From assembly GCF_024763615.1 (NCBI RefSeq), contig NC_077223.1, positions 74,772,627 to 74,836,626 of the forward strand: a DNA stretch of 64,000 nucleotides, written 5' to 3'. The stretch's first letter is position 1, and each line of letters opens with the position of its first letter. A program made the translations under genes and the position numbers. The notes beneath the pieces were generated by a model. That model had not been told where the DNA came from, ran no database searches, and saw only the letters and a program-made list of their open reading frames with translations. The DNA is from Phlebotomus papatasi (Eukaryota; Arthropoda; Insecta; Diptera; Psychodidae). This document shows, one piece after another, positions 1 to 14,600 of the stretch.

Positions 1-689
1 AGGATGGCTATGGGAAATTCTATTAAATTAGCAGGTCCCGTGATCTCTGTAGTTGGGACGCAACCCGTCAAGTTCTCCATGTGTATCTGGACTGACAGAC
101 AAGGACAAAATAAAGGAATAAATAATGAGGGAAATTTTCTAAAACAGAGACACTGGCAGACACAATTGAAGTAACGCGATATTGGTATTCAGAAAGAGAG
201 GAAAGAGATCTTTTAATAGGGTGGATTGTGGAAAGGGAGACGTTTAAAAAAAGTTCAATTTCAAATGCATTTTTAAGCCGAATGAATATTTATTTTTTCA
301 TTTTCTTTGCATCATGAGATTGCTTGTGAAATATTCTAACAGAATCTTAACAGTTTTTAATAGATATTTCAACCAATTAATTGGAATATTCCACCAAATT
401 AAAAAACAACACATTTTGAAAACATGGACAAAATTTTGGAAAGCGGGACAAAAATTTTTGGAAAGTTGGACATAGTGATATTAATGGCAAAATATTAGAC
501 GAAATATGTAGAAAATCAATAGTTGGAGTTTTTCTGCGTATACTTGAACATTGGATGGTTATGCTAATTTTAAGGTTGCCTACTTTTTTTTTTATCTTCT
601 CATACTTGTTAGTTAAAAGTAGTAATAGCTCTAGCTAACAAAGTCGCTTGACATCAAACATTTTTTCATTATTTTTTTTTTATTATTAT

Positions 690-1050
690 TATTAGTATTC
701 GTCACACGCGGGCGATTGCCCAAATGGCTGACAGCTCCTACGAGCTAGCCAGAAAAAAGAAATTTTATTTTTTTTTCTTCTCTCAATGCGTTCTGCAAGT
801 TTTGCATATAAAAGCAGCATTCGAACGGTATATTAACTAAATAAATTAAAATTGTAAAGTAATTATGATCATCCTATGGATGTATGGCATATACAACCTG
901 AGAAGGAGTTTTCCACCGTTTTCACTCTGGAGTAGGTTGGTAACCAACGCTTAGACGGCGGTGGCCGCAGAAATATATTTGCAATTTTAATTATTTATGT
1001 ATCGCAGAGCATTGATGACAATAAATCTATCTATCTATCTATCTATCTAT
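690..1050 (+). mobile_element. Retroelement 3' end (SINE or 5'-truncated LINE) with a TCTA-repeat tail
   Basis: The segment ends in about six TCTA units (1027-1050), a tail type seen on non-LTR elements and their SINEs. Just before it, 913-967 contains a stem-forming block: CCACCG near 917 pairs with CGGTGG near 959. The same block recurs at 18547-18600, so it is dispersed. A second hairpin lies at 725-751 (arms TGGCT..AGCTC and GAGCT..AGCCA). No reverse transcriptase is encoded here. The left boundary is uncertain. Confidence 0.5.
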
Positions 1051-2311
1051 CCTTTATGTCCGGGGAACAGTTGAAGAACGCTAATAACCAAGAACTTCCT
1101 GGACGTCCAACCAAAAAGAGGTTCTGTAAATTTCACAGACGCCTCGTGCTGTCCAGCAGTTGTAGTTTTAAAGCAGATGCAATTTTTAACACATTTCAAT
1201 TCCCAGTCCACGCAGGTCCTTTTCCACTTGCTTTGGGAGTTCTGTAGAGGCTCCTATTTGTCTTTCTTCAGGTGTTTTTGCGATATTTACTATCCATTCT
1301 ATCAGAAAAGGTGGTCTTCGGAATCTGGAAATCCTTGCAGCCTTTTCCAGGAGATTTTCTCCTAATCAGCTGCTAACTGCTGTTGCAACTTTTTCTCTGG
1401 GTACTTAAGGATCTTTTTCGTCCTTGTTAACATGATTTCACTGCACAAAACCACCAAATTCATTCACAAAATCAACTTGTCCAAGATTTCATAAAACTTG
1501 TTTTGACTGCAACACGAAATTAAATCACTTTTCTATCTTTTTTAAATGTAATATTTTACAAATATTTTTTATTCACCTTTCAAATGGATGTAGGTCTTTC
1601 GATTTTCACTACGGACTTAATAATATTTCACAAATTATGCCGAAAAATCAAACAAAACACTTTGATATTTTCCTAGCAAGTTTCATAAGAAACAGAGAAA
1701 ATGACAACTACCGTGTGAAAGTTATGAATATCACGCATGCAATACATTTTTTAAATTCTTCTCGCAAGTCACCCTTTGATTGTTTCATAACGACTTTTGC
1801 ATTTTTAATTTCTCAAATAACCACAAAATTAGATTTAATGTTCTTTTTATCGAAAATTGAAATATTTAATTGATTTTAGCTCCCAGACTTTAGAGAAAAT
1901 AATGAATCTCAATTTTTTTTCTCCTTTTTCGTTCGTGTTAGAATTTGGAATATGGGGTCATAATTCCAAAGGACTCTTCAATGATGCACACAAGGGATCA
2001 CTTCCGGCAGTTTTTAAAGAAAAATCGCAAAGAACTTCTCTAAAATTTGAATGGATTCCACCTGGCACAAAATCTGCAGAAAAACACTCCCTCTTTCGCA
2101 TTTTTGGCAAATTTTCCACTAAAATTCACCGAACACTATCCCTATGAACTTCGACAAACACTTTCCAAAGTTTTCCAGGAGCAAAATGATAAATTTTCTC
2201 GAAAAAGAATCTCAAGTCGCAAGAAGACTTGACAAATGACAGAAAGTGTCAAAGTGTCATCTTCAATAATTCTCTTCAATAATTGAAGTTTTTTATCAAT
2301 AGTATTATGCT

Positions 2312-2562
2312 CTCTACACACTAGAGAAATTTATGTCCATATTGAAGCAAATTCTCTACGATGGTAATAGGAAAAGTCTTCAATATGGACATAAATTTCT
2401 CTAGTGTGTAGAGGCCATTATTGAAGGCACATTCATCCATATTTTTCCTAGTGTAATGGCCTCTACGCACTAGCCAAATTTATGTCCATATAGAAGAGTT
2501 TTTCCTACACAAGCATGGGGATTTTACTTCAATATGGACATAAATTTCTGTAGTGTGTAGAG
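2312..2562. mobile_element. Two tandem copies of a ~102-bp palindromic MITE
   Basis: Copy 1 (2312-2413) and copy 2 (2461-2562) each start with CTCTACRCACTAG and end in the reverse complement CTAGTGTGTAGAG. Inner arms read AAATTTATGTCCATAT and its complement, so each copy is a near-perfect hairpin of about 36-bp arms. They lie 120-370 bp upstream of the splice acceptor at 2682. The family is unknown to me. Confidence 0.7.
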
Positions 2563-2682
2563 GACATAAGTGTAAAGACAGCTTTAAATAAAGAAACATT
2601 GAACGAAGTTTTTGCAACAGCTCAATTAATTTTGGTCGGGTAACATATTTGATTTCGAATGCCTTTTGACGTGTTTCAACAG

Positions 2683-5600
2683 GGGCTAGTGTATCAACGG
2701 GACGAGTGATAAAGAGTCGCAATATTTTGGTGAAGCAGGCCGATGGTACAACCAAGATAATTCAGCAGCAAATTGTGAAGCAACCGCCTGAAACACAGAA
2801 AGTTCAGATAATTCGTACACCTGATGGGAAGGTGTGCGTTAAGGGACTGAATCCGGGTCAACAGTTGTATCAACTGCCAGATGGAAAGATTCAAGTTATC
2901 AGCAGTCCGGGTAAATTAATACAGAGAAGTAATAAGGCATCAAGAATTGTTGGTAACAAGGTTTTCTCTGCAGTTGCTAACAATGCCAGTGGCAACAAGG
3001 GAAAGACACTCATTGCACGAAGTATTCAGCAGACATCTGGGGGTGCTTCAGGTTCCTCTGGGACAGTCACGAGGCATCAGGTGACACCTAAAGTGACTGT
3101 AGCATCAAAAGCCATTTCCAGTAGTCCGGCTCAGCCAAAGGCAATTGGTCAGAAGATTCAAGTGACGGGTAATCAGATAATTAGTTCAGGTGGTGTAGTG
3201 AAGCAGGTAATACCGGCTTCGCAGACTAGTACTGTTCAGAAGATTCTGACCAGTGGTGGGCAGATTGTGGGGAGTAGTTCGTCGGTACAGCAGCAGCAGC
3301 AGCAGCAGCAGCAACAGCAATCAGGGAGTCAGCAGAAAATTGTGACAACGTCAAATCTGCAGCAGTTGCTGTCACAGACTGGTGGACAGAAACTGGTGCT
3401 GAGTCAGGGTCAGGGTGGTCAGAGGATACTGATAACTCCGGCAGGGCAGCAAATAGCCCAGACTGCAACACCTCAGCAGCAGATAATTGTTCAGCAGAGT
3501 CAGACGCAGGCAGTACAGCAGCCACAGCAACAGCAGCATATTGTGATCAATCAGGGCAAGGTGCAGCAGGTGATTGGAGGTGGGCAGCAACAGATTATTG
3601 TTGGTGGACAGAGAATTCTCTTGAATCCGGGTCAGAGGATTGTTACGTCTCAGGGTGGGCAGCCGGTTCAACTGCAATTGGCCACAAGTCAAGTTCAGAC
3701 GACATCGACGCAGCAGCAACAACCTGTTCTAGCTACAGCTACTGTCCAGGCCAATTCTTCACCACAGACTGCTGTTCTAGCATCGCCGCAGCAACAACAA
3801 CAGATTGTCATTCAGAATTCCAATTTGGCACAACAATTTGCCAGTGGAAAGCTTCAATTGGCCACAATCAATGGGCAGCAGGTTCTGTTGCGTCCTCTGG
3901 CCAACAATCAGGCACACATTGTGGCCCATGTGAAGCCTCATGAAACTGCCACTTCAACTGCTCAAGTTGTTGTGGCATCGAGTCCGCAGCAGCAACAGGT
4001 GTTGGCATCACCAACGCAACAGATCGCAAGTCCACCTACAACTCCTCAGAAAGCTGCCGCCCCACCTATCTCTCCGCAGTCTCCGGCCACTTCCAGTGGG
4101 CAGCAACAGAGCAGTCCGGCAGCTGTTGTGTCACCCAATATTGAACATTCTCTGCTCAAGGGACAACCTCCAGGGACGGTGATTAAGTGTGTGACGGCTC
4201 AGGTTATTCAGACGCCAGCTGGACCGAGGATTGTTCTGCAGGGATTGGCCAACAACGACTTTACGCCACATCAATTGTCACTGGTGCAGCAGCAAGTGAA
4301 GCAACAACTCCTAAAAGGTAGGATATCAAATTTCAAAAATTCACAGTGGGGGACAGTGGGGCCGTGGTGACCCAAACGGGTCCCGGTCAAAATCCTGAAA
4401 GCCAAATTCCCGCCCTATAAGCCAATGGCCGCAGCGATTCCACTGGATTTCCAGCAGCCTTTTCTGCCATGTCCGCTGATTTTACCGCCAAAAATCCGGG
4501 TGGAATTCCCTGGATTTTACCGCTCAGAATCCGCGTAAGCTTCCGAGATGGAATTTGACGCTAAATTTCTTCCTAGCGTTCCATGGACGTTTGCGGAACT
4601 CTGTATAGGACTTTCTAATAAGAAATGTCCGCGAGTTTTCATGGACTTTTCTCTGACGAATATTTCCACATCTTTTCCTATGGATTATTAGCGGTATAAT
4701 CGGCAGTCAGCCCTTTAAAAATTCGGAAAAATCCTATTTATTTCCATGAAATTCTCCGCGGAATTTTTAATGCAACGGCCTTAGAGGCTTCCGTGGTTTA
4801 ATATTACGGAATTCCACGACTTTTCCAGTGAATTTTTTTTAAAAATATTTTTCTTCAAAATAATTCCAAAAATTGATTAAAAATTGATGAAATCTTCTGT
4901 GTCTTGGGAAATTATACTAAATATTTTCCTTCATATAATTAATTCCCTTTCAGGATTTTGAAATTCTGGATTTTGGCTTTCGGGATTTTGGCTGCCCCGG
5001 CCAAAATCTATTTTTTCAACTTTTTTTTTAACTGCACCACAATTATTTTTATTTCATTTGGCATTAATTGTTGAAGATCATTTTCCCAAATTTTCATGAA
5101 AATCGGTTCTTTTCAACGAGCTCAAATATGACACTATTCGGTTGATAAATGCTCTCTTTAGATCTCTAGAGCCTTTTTAACATTTGACCTTGAAAAACAG
5201 TTATTACACTAAGAAAAAAACTATAGAATTGAAACAACTCTATCGTCGAGTTGTATTAACTCGAAGAATATCGGATATAACTCGTGAATTGTTATTTTTT
5301 TTCGTTGTAAATTTCAGTAAATAGAGTTGAAAACTTCGTGCAAGTTGAATTAACTCGTCCGATATCGATGTAATTATTACTCTTTTTCTATGTAAAATTT
5401 CATCTCGACTGAAGTATATGCTTAAGTGTTTTCGTTTTAAGAATATACTTCAGTCAAGAAGATTTTCGTGTGACAAAGTTCATATGGAATATATACTAGA
5501 TATATGATATATTTTCTTTATTATCATAAAGAAAATGATAAAGTAAAAAAGAACATAAAATTGCAAGATCTATCTATTTTGGGATTTGTAAGAGTTATAT

Positions 5601-8600
5601 TAAGTCTAAAAAAGATTTTTTTTAAACTCTTGAAACGAGTTATTTTAACTCTTAAAACGAGTTATTTATACTCTTATGTCATGTAAATTTTAGAACAAAA
5701 AAAGTTAAAACAACTCTTCCGAATATTGCACCTAAATAGAAGTAAAATCAACTCTAAAATATAGTTAATCGAAAATCACAACGAAAAAGAGTTAATTTAA
5801 CATCGATTCTAGTAAGTTTTACTCGATTATTGTTCTGAGTGTAGGAATAATTCTACGGTATTTTCGTGCATGGGCGAATGGTCGGCCACGTAATATCTAG
5901 AACATATACAAAAATTAACAAAATCGTTCAACGCGTTTTCGAGCAATCTCAAAAAATATGTTTTTGAAGGGTTGGGAGAGGAATGGGGGGGAATGAGGGA
6001 CATGTTAACGATCCTTGGGTTGATTTATAGGGTGGTTCCCCTTAGGTCCCAAGTCGCTATCTCTAACCGTTTGCCCTATTAAATATGATTTGTTGGTGTT
6101 CAAGCGCCCTATGTACGTGTTACTCCCCTTTCCCCTATATTTTTTAAATTTTCATGCCCAAAAATGAATTCAGAGACCCTCAAAATTCCAATATATAACC
6201 TTCTTGCCTCAGAGTTAGGGTTTTGGCCGCAATTTGTATGGAGTGGCCCCACTGTGCATTGGTGAAACGTATGTTAAATAACGAAAAGGGGTTGCAAAGT
6301 AATCCATCCGCAACCAATTATTGTCACATTTTTATTTCATGATTTATGTTTCTCCAATATTGCTTTTTTATTTGTCGCCTGAAAGCCCTGTTTTTTGGAA
6401 CTAGAGGCCAAACGTTAGGAGATATCGACTTTTGGTTTTCAGTGACCCCTCTATAAGTCAATATTTTCAAGGAAATCGTATGCAATTGTGAAGGTGGAAA
6501 CGTCAAAATTCTACCTAAAATACAAGTTATAACAAAAACTGCTGCTAATGTGTAGAGGCTTTGAAGCTATTTTTCGATTTTTGGACATGTTTAGAGATTG
6601 TCTGTAGGGTAAAGGCTCATAATTTTGGACAGTCTGCTTATAAGCATCGATGTTCCACGTTTGAATTGCGATATTTTCAGTACTAATTGACTTTTTGTTA
6701 GTCTTAATACGATTAAAAATGAATTGATATGTAGAGGTGAATTTGACTCTTATTTTGGACAACTTGGTTATTAATTTGGACAACTTGGCTGTAAATTTGA
6801 ACAGTTAATTCGCCTCAACAGGATACCCATTGTTCTTCATTTCATGAACCAATCTTACCAAGTCCTCTTCCTGTTCATGTAAGGGAAACGTAGGATGTCA
6901 CAAGAAGTCCGGAAACTTTCCATATCATTCATTAAAGTGAGTTAACTTCGGTACTCCAAGTACGTGCGGATTTGTGCATTCCCTGGCCTTTCAGGGAGCC
7001 TTTCAAGGCATTTCTCGCTACATCTCGTTCGTAGAGATGATGCTCCTTTGTTTCTTAAGGCATTTGTCCAACCTAGTCAACACAAAAGCTAAAACTTCAC
7101 GAAATTTCGTGAGAAAAACACCTGTCCAAAATAAGGAGTATCACCTCACTGGTACAAGTTAGGAATTCACCTCACAACAATTAAGTTAGGAATTCAAGCA
7201 TTTTGCAAAGTTGTTACGCTTTGACACCTATTATTCTTCAATTTTTTTGTGAATTGTATGAGTTGCCACATGATTATATTTTTTTTTTTATTTCTTGGCG
7301 ATATAAAGTGATTAAAATGTAATTAAACGTTTTACAGCTCAAGAATCTAGTGGAAAGCAAGGAGTACTTGGACCAACAAAGATATATCTGGCCGTTCAGC
7401 CTGCATCCCAACAGGCACAGCCACCACCGTTGGCACCTGTTCAGAACAAGGCGGATATTTCGTCACAACAGCAAGTAAGTGTCTAGAACAAAGTAATATA
7501 GTACACGCATAAGACTTCACGTAAAGATCATTGTAGCAAAGTTAGAGGGATAATGCGAGGAAAAAGAAAGCATATCGGTTGCCGTTCATTTCTAAAGATT
7601 GACGTATTGATGCAGTGAGATGGTTGAGGGAATATTTGACTATAATCTCTTTAAAATTTATTTGTGAATTTTATATTTGTCCTTTCCATTACTTGTCTAT
7701 ATTCTTTTTTTTTAATTTTGTTTTTATCACAAAATTTTTTCCTCGTATTAACTCCCTTCAAGATTAAACTTAAAATATACACATTTTCATTATCCTAATC
7801 ATCATTTGGTGAACAACAATTTATTACATTTTATGAATATATATTTTTTAATATTAATTTCTCATTGAAAATAATTATTCATCGTGTGAAAATTATAAAA
7901 AGCTTATTTCTTACAGTCTGAAATGAGTTTTTATTTTTTGATTTATTTTTAAATTTTATTTTAACATTGTGTGACCCATAGGATGAAAACATAGAATTTT
8001 AAAAAGAAATCATATTTTGTATAAATATTGAGAAAAGAAAAGATTGTATAGATAAGCGGATAGAGATCTTCATTATTTTTCAGTTATTAAAAATAATTGT
8101 GAAAAATATACATTTTTATGGAATAGATGAGAGAAAAGAAATTTAATAAATTATAACGAAATTTTTATAATACCCGAAGTAAAATTTGTTAGATACACGA
8201 ATTATAGTTAGAAATCAAAGAGATACGAAAGGAATATGGTGAAAAAGTGTATTTGTGAAGCGTGCAATAATTTTACTGACATCGGCAAATTCACGGAAAT
8301 ATTATAAAAGTTTCGTTAAATATAAATAACTTATTATATATATAAATAATCTATAAATAGAAATTAAGTAGATTGTGTCTTATAGAAAATGAAAATATAT
8401 GACTTAACATGTTTTTTACACAACTACCAAAAATCATTTAATTTTTCTTTTTTTTTATGATTTCTTGTGGAAGTATTTTTCCCATTTTTTTTTAAATTTT
8501 TTTTCACACAATGAGGCATACAGAAAAAAACGATAACGGCATTAACACTACATGTAAGAGATTCATTTTAATTTTTAAAGAAAATATTTATGATAAAGGA

Positions 8601-11600
8601 AATCAGGAATATCACTTCAATTGCTATAAAGATGTATTGAAAAAACATATTATGATTGATAGATACATCACACAATGAAAAGCGAATTTGTAAAGTATTT
8701 TGCAAAGACTTAAAATGCCAAAAATGTGATATTGTAGTCATGACAGAATGTGAAAAGGGTAATTAGGAAATTTTTGCGAGGGAGAGCCGAAGGATATGAG
8801 TAGTGAAAGGAGGTATTTGAAGAAATTGTATTCATTTGAAAATTGCCATTTTTAGAAAAAAAAATCAAACTTATGCAAAATTAATATTTTAAGATTCGGT
8901 TTTACATGGTCGTTTTTGATTTTTTTTTAATTTTAGTTTTCATGGAGGTAGGTTCTATTGCCTTGAATAAGCCCTATTCAGTGACTCTCGATCTTGCGAT
9001 CTTCATTTGAATGTTATTATAGCATCTGTCAAACAAGTTTTCCTCAAAAATGTGTTTCTGGGCGGGGCCTAAGTTGCCAGTACGTAAAATATGTATTCAT
9101 CCTCAAACAATTTTTCAAAAATCAGAAAATCATAATATCTCTTTAGAAAAATGGTTGTAGGTAGTTCATTTATTTTCCATGGTTTATCCTTAATAATAGA
9201 CGCTAAGTGCAACCTCCTAGGCCTGATAATGGCTCCGCCACTTCAGGGTTGTATTAGGAAGCGTTACGAGTCCAGGTACAGAATTTGCTTCAGTCAATTT
9301 GCCCAAGATCTGCTACTGTTTCAGTGTCGATGTTCCATCATTCAGGCTAACAAAGCTTTTTTGAGCTTTCTGTTACATCCAACGCACAATACCTTTTATT
9401 TTGTAAACATGTTTTCAAAACTGTCTCGAAAAGTAACGCGACAAGGTCTAGTTTTCTCACTCTCACTAAATTGGTAAAAACATATTTACAAACAAAAATT
9501 ATTGTGCGCTGGGCATAATGCCTAGCACACAATAACTTTTGTTTTGTAAATATATTTTTAAGATTTCAATAACAGTGATTAAGATCTAGATCTAGTCATC
9601 CCGCTCACTCTTATAAGCAGTTTTTAAAAGATGTTTACAAAACAAAAATTATTGTGTGTTGGTCATTATGCCCAGGAAACTATAATCTTTTGTTTTGTAA
9701 GCATGTTTTTAACATTTCAATGAGAGTGAGCGAGATGTAGATCTAGTCATCTCGCTCATTCTCATAGTAAATTTTGAAAACATGTTTACAAATAAAAGTT
9801 ATTGTGCGCTGCCCATTATGCCCAACGCACAATAACTTTTGTTTTGTAAACATGATTTGACATTTCAGTATGAGAGAATGTAACATAGATCTAGTCATCT
9901 CGCTCACTCTCATAGAAAATTTTGAAAACATGTTTACAAATAAAAGTTATTGTGTGCTGCCCATTATGCTCAGCACACAATAACTTTTGTTTGTAAATAT
10001 CTTTTCAAAATTTCCTACGAGAGCGAGTGAGATTTAGATCGCTTTCATTCTTGCTGAAAAGCTAAAATATATTTACAAAATAAAAGATATTGTGCTTTGG
10101 TCATTACGCCCAGCGCACAATAACTTTTGTTTTGTAAGCATGTTTTGTAAGGGGCCTCTCGACATTTCATTTTTCCATAAGTTTTTGCATAGAGGCACTG
10201 AAGACTATTGGCAAGTTTTTTCCTAAAGAGAATTGATTTATCAGTCTGATATATTTCGAAATCGTGCATTAAAAGCTATCTAAAAATACATATTTCATAA
10301 TGCTCGCCGAAATAATACAAGAACTACGAAGAAATTTGTTTAAGTCGCGGTGCAATATCTGCAACATTTTTACAAGGAAAAGTGAAAAATATCTTCACTT
10401 TTTATTAGGCTTGATGGTCTCCTGGATATTTCAATAAGAGTGAATGAAACCGAGATCTAGTTATCTCGCTCTCGCTCATAGCGAACTTTGGAAATATGTT
10501 TACAAACAAAAGTTACTGCGCGTTGGGCATTTGCGAGAACACTAGATCTAGATCTCACTCGCTCTCTTTGAAATGTCAAAATCATGTTTACAAAACAAAA
10601 CTTATTGTGCGTTGGGCATTACTTTCGTCCTTGGTTATTTTTTGTTTCTCTTCTGTTTTGCAAATATATTTTTGAACATTTCAGTGAAAGTTAATGAAAC
10701 CTTATTATATCGATCTATAATTAATATTATTAATTAATAATAATATTAATTATATTATTTATTAATATTACTCCGTTTTTGAAGATGTCGATTTTATAAA
10801 TCAAGCAATTCAGTGGTTTTTCCGTATCCAATTGAACACTTGTGCTTTATATAAAATCCTAGTCCTAAGTCAAAATTTCACCAAAAACACTTACTGCTAA
10901 GGGGTTAGAGAAGTTAAGACACTTTGGCTAATACGGGCTGCAGACTTATGGCCAAGCCGTATGGATAATCTGTTCTAATTTCTTATGATTAGGGTGGAAT
11001 CACCAGTTCTCGCCAGTGCCCCAGTTCTCGCCACTTACATTGAAATCGCTAATTTTCGCAATTTATGAAATAAATGAGTCGCATTTTTTTGTATTGTTTC
11101 TGCTTCTACGCATAGAATCGAAAAATAATAATTATTCGTTTTGGATTCACGATTTTGATCACTTTTTAGAGCAATATTTTAAGCAAGTGCATCGAATCCA
11201 ACATCTCTTACCAAATGTACTAAGTGTCGTCAAATTTTCATCAGGCCAAAAATACCTATTTGGGTAAATGATTTGTCTATTGAATATTTAATTGCACTTG
11301 TGGAATACATAAAATTTGTATTTAGTCAATTAATATTTCTTTTTATATTATTTTTGTATAAAAATGAGGCATGGCGAGAAGTGGTAATATTCTGGAATTG
11401 ATTTTACCACCTGTCGCCATATCTTTTCAATAGGCGACGCTAACTTCACTTCGTACATTCTCAGTTGTCAAATCTGCATTGTTTACTTTCTGCAAAAGCC
11501 CCATAATTTGATTTCTCAAATAAAAGTGAAGAAAAATCATTTAAAGAGAGTAATAATAAAGTGATCACAAGGAAAGAGAAATGGTGAATGTATTCTTTTC

Positions 11601-14600
11601 ATAGCATTGCCTAAAATAACCGAGTGTGGTTCTTTTCAAGTCGGTGGCGAGAAGTGGTTACAAATTTTACAAAACTGGCGAAAAATGGTAAAAAGTGGCG
11701 ACGAAATGGTTATTTTTGCATTATTAATAAAAATCAGTTTTTTAAGTAGTCCAGCGTTATGTTCTAGGATTATTGTTTTCACGTATCTAGAGCCAATACA
11801 TCTAAGTAACTTTGTGTCAAATTTGACTTATCTTGTAACAAGGATTCAAAAGTTATGATTAAATGAATTTAATTTTTTCCTAAACATGGCGATAGCCGGT
11901 TATTCCACCCTAATGATTTTTTTGGACAAATTTAACTTAAGATTACATTATTAAGGACAAATGATATATTAGATTCTGAAAAACTAATAAAATAGGTTGC
12001 TATTCAGGATTTTGAGATTTTCGGAAACTCAACTAAAGCGGTCTTTAGACCTCTCCTGAATTTTTTACGATGGACTCCTCTCATCAAGTTTCGAATTTGC
12101 AAAAAAAAATCACACGAAGGAAGGAAAATTTATTGTTGTACTTCACTTGGAATTCAACACAATTTTTGCAATTTACAGTTTACCATTCAAGTTTACCATT
12201 CAAATTCCAATCCAAGTATTATTATCATATCGGGGTATACATTTTTTACAAGTAATCATGCTGCAGAGTCGTGTATTCCGTGTTGGAAGAATGTGCTAAG
12301 TCCATTGTAAACCGCCCATTGTAAACCTAGAAATAAAATGGGGATCTCGCTATTTTGGCGATTGCTCTATCACGGTTTCACTCAAGTGACCAGCGAAAGG
12401 TCTGTATTAGGGTAAATTAAGCTAATTCAAAACCTGCTCCAAATGGAAATTTTTCGCTACTCTAAATGGAAACGTCACTGTTTTCATGATAAATACAGTA
12501 CTAAATTACTATATTTATATATTTTCTATACCTCAGTTTCATTGTTTAGTTAATTTTGCTTCAAATAAGGCGAAAATCCATTCATATTCACAAATTTTAA
12601 TTTGTTAATTTCTCAGAAAAATTGAAAGTGTACCTTTTCACCATTGAATTTTACAACTCCATATGATGTATTCTCAATAGAATATTCGATATTCATAAAT
12701 ATTTCTGTGGAATGCCGGTCACTGAAAATAGTCGATTCTTTTCTACTATTTTTATTTCCTTATTACAAGCTATGTAGGGGCTTTGGTCAGTTTTTACAAT
12801 GGGCGGAGCCTCTGTGTTTCTTACAATTCGAATCATTTTCTAATTTTGGGATAAATTGACGGCTGTATTAGAATTCCTCAGGATATAACCCTCTTCTAAA
12901 ATGACGTAATCAAAGCAACTTTGAGGACGTGGCTTATTGAAAACATTCACCCTGCCTCCATGTAAACAATATTCCAAAAAAAATCAAAAGATCTCATAAA
13001 GTCATTTACCATTTTTTTTTAAAATTGTAATAAAAATTCAACATTCGGAAAATTAAAATGAAGATATAAATCAATTTAGTTAATGACTACAATTTAGTTG
13101 AATATCAACTAAATGAGAGAATTAATCAAAGAATTGAACATAGATTGAGGAGAGCTGAGATAAGAATAAAAGCTAAAAAGACGAAAATGTGTAGATTGCA
13201 CAATATTCTTAAGAGAACAAAAAGCAAAAAAAAAACACTGAGAACAATTTATCTAACTATGCAAAAGAAATGATGATTAGGTTATTTATTTTGAAAGAAA
13301 AAAAAATTAAGAAAAAAAAACATTTATAATGTGTAATCAATTAGAGAGAAAGAGATAAAACACTAATTAAGGATTAATTATAATTAAAAAAAAAATTGTA
13401 AAATTGTGAGAATTTTATGAAGGGACGGCATTTTTGGCAAAGCTTTTTCTCAAATTATTTAATTTTTCTTTCAAATAATTATATTTAAATAATTACACTA
13501 TGACATTTAGCTCTTACAATTAACAATTTAGAAAGAAAAGAACATCCTCTTTATTCATCTTACATTTTTTTTTAACAAAAATCGTGTATTTTTTCTACTT
13601 AATAATTCTTCCACATATTTTCTTGTGTTTTTTTTATAAAAGAAAAATCATCTCATTTTCTTTTAATGGAACATTTTTTTTATTTTTGCGAAGAAAAGGT
13701 AACGGATACAATAACAAAAATTGACGTGAATTGCAAATGTTCTACTTACCATTTGTTTTTTTTTTAAATTTGTTTTTGTCTTAATACTAAAAGGAATTAT
13801 ACTATTTTCTTATTGATTGTGTTTATTCCCAATTTTAAGTGAAATGTGTATAAAAAGACTTGAGGCTTCTTCATTTTTGTGTTAATGTTTTGTAATTGTT
13901 TCCTCACAAATTTTCTTTTTTTGTATGATTTTTTTTAGTGAGTAAAAATTGATAAAAAAAAAGATTATGGTAAAAAGTTGATAGACATTCCCTGTTTCTA
14001 TTAAAAATAAAATATTTATATAAATAATTCCTCTTAAAAGAATTAAAATAGTTTAAAAAAAAAAGTAAATAATAGTTCGAGAGATTAGTATCATTTTTTT
14101 TAATAGTAAAAATAATAAGACTTAAGTGTGTGATTATTTTCAAAAATATTTAAAGAATTATCTAAAGCGTATTCTAAATTTATTCTACACTTTTTTTCTG
14201 TAGTTTGACACGTGATTAAATATTTTTCAAATTTTTCAAATATGACACACACTTGCTATTCTATCATTTATTGAGTTTTTTTTATTCTAAAAAGTTCAAA
14301 ATGTATTTAATGATCAAGAACATGAAAAAAAACTGCCAATCCTTCTAAAATGCTTGCATGTAAATATTAAAATAAAGTTACACCTAAAAGATGAGAGAGA
14401 AATAATTGAAAAAAAAGGTGGATGATGAAATAGTAAAAAGCAAAAGTAAATGAGACAAGCAAGAAAAACCCGAATAGGTTTGAATAAAATAATATTTAAA
14501 AAAAATTGACAATAAATGTTTTTACTCTCTTTTTGCGAAAAGAAAATGACAAAAAAATACCAACCTAATTTTCCATGGCTTTATTTTTTGTATAGATTTT

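Larger units (their letters stand above)
1..2682 (+). other. Partial intron of E(bx)/NURF301 upstream of the first exon in the window
   Basis: No conserved coding sequence is seen. The interval ends in an AG acceptor at 2681-2682. It holds a retroelement 3' end (about 690-1050) and two short palindromic MITEs (2312-2413 and 2461-2562). The rest is AT-rich sequence with short chance ORFs. Upstream exons of the gene (DDT region and first PHD finger) must lie before position 1. Confidence 0.6.
4318..7337 (+). other. E(bx) intron between window exons 1 and 2
   Basis: It starts GTAGGA at 4318 and ends TTTACAG at 7337. Contents: a TIR element 4378-5000, a dispersed repeat of about 1.2 kb (about 5030-6290) interrupted by a MITE at 5217-5841, and a truncated MITE 6607-7165. 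The open frame of exon 1 reads 18 codons into the intron before a stop at 4370, which could end a short isoform if unspliced. Confidence 0.8.

Noticed and set aside
3226..3722. Antisense ORFs rich in Ala or Leu opposite E(bx) exon 1
   Set aside because: Shadows of CAG/CAA-rich coding sequence read on the other strand; no independent evidence.
4341..6254. Possible outer TIR pair CACAGTGGGG / CCCCACTGTG around E(bx) intron sequence
   Set aside because: Only 10 bp match, the left copy contains an internal duplication, and no target duplication is visible.
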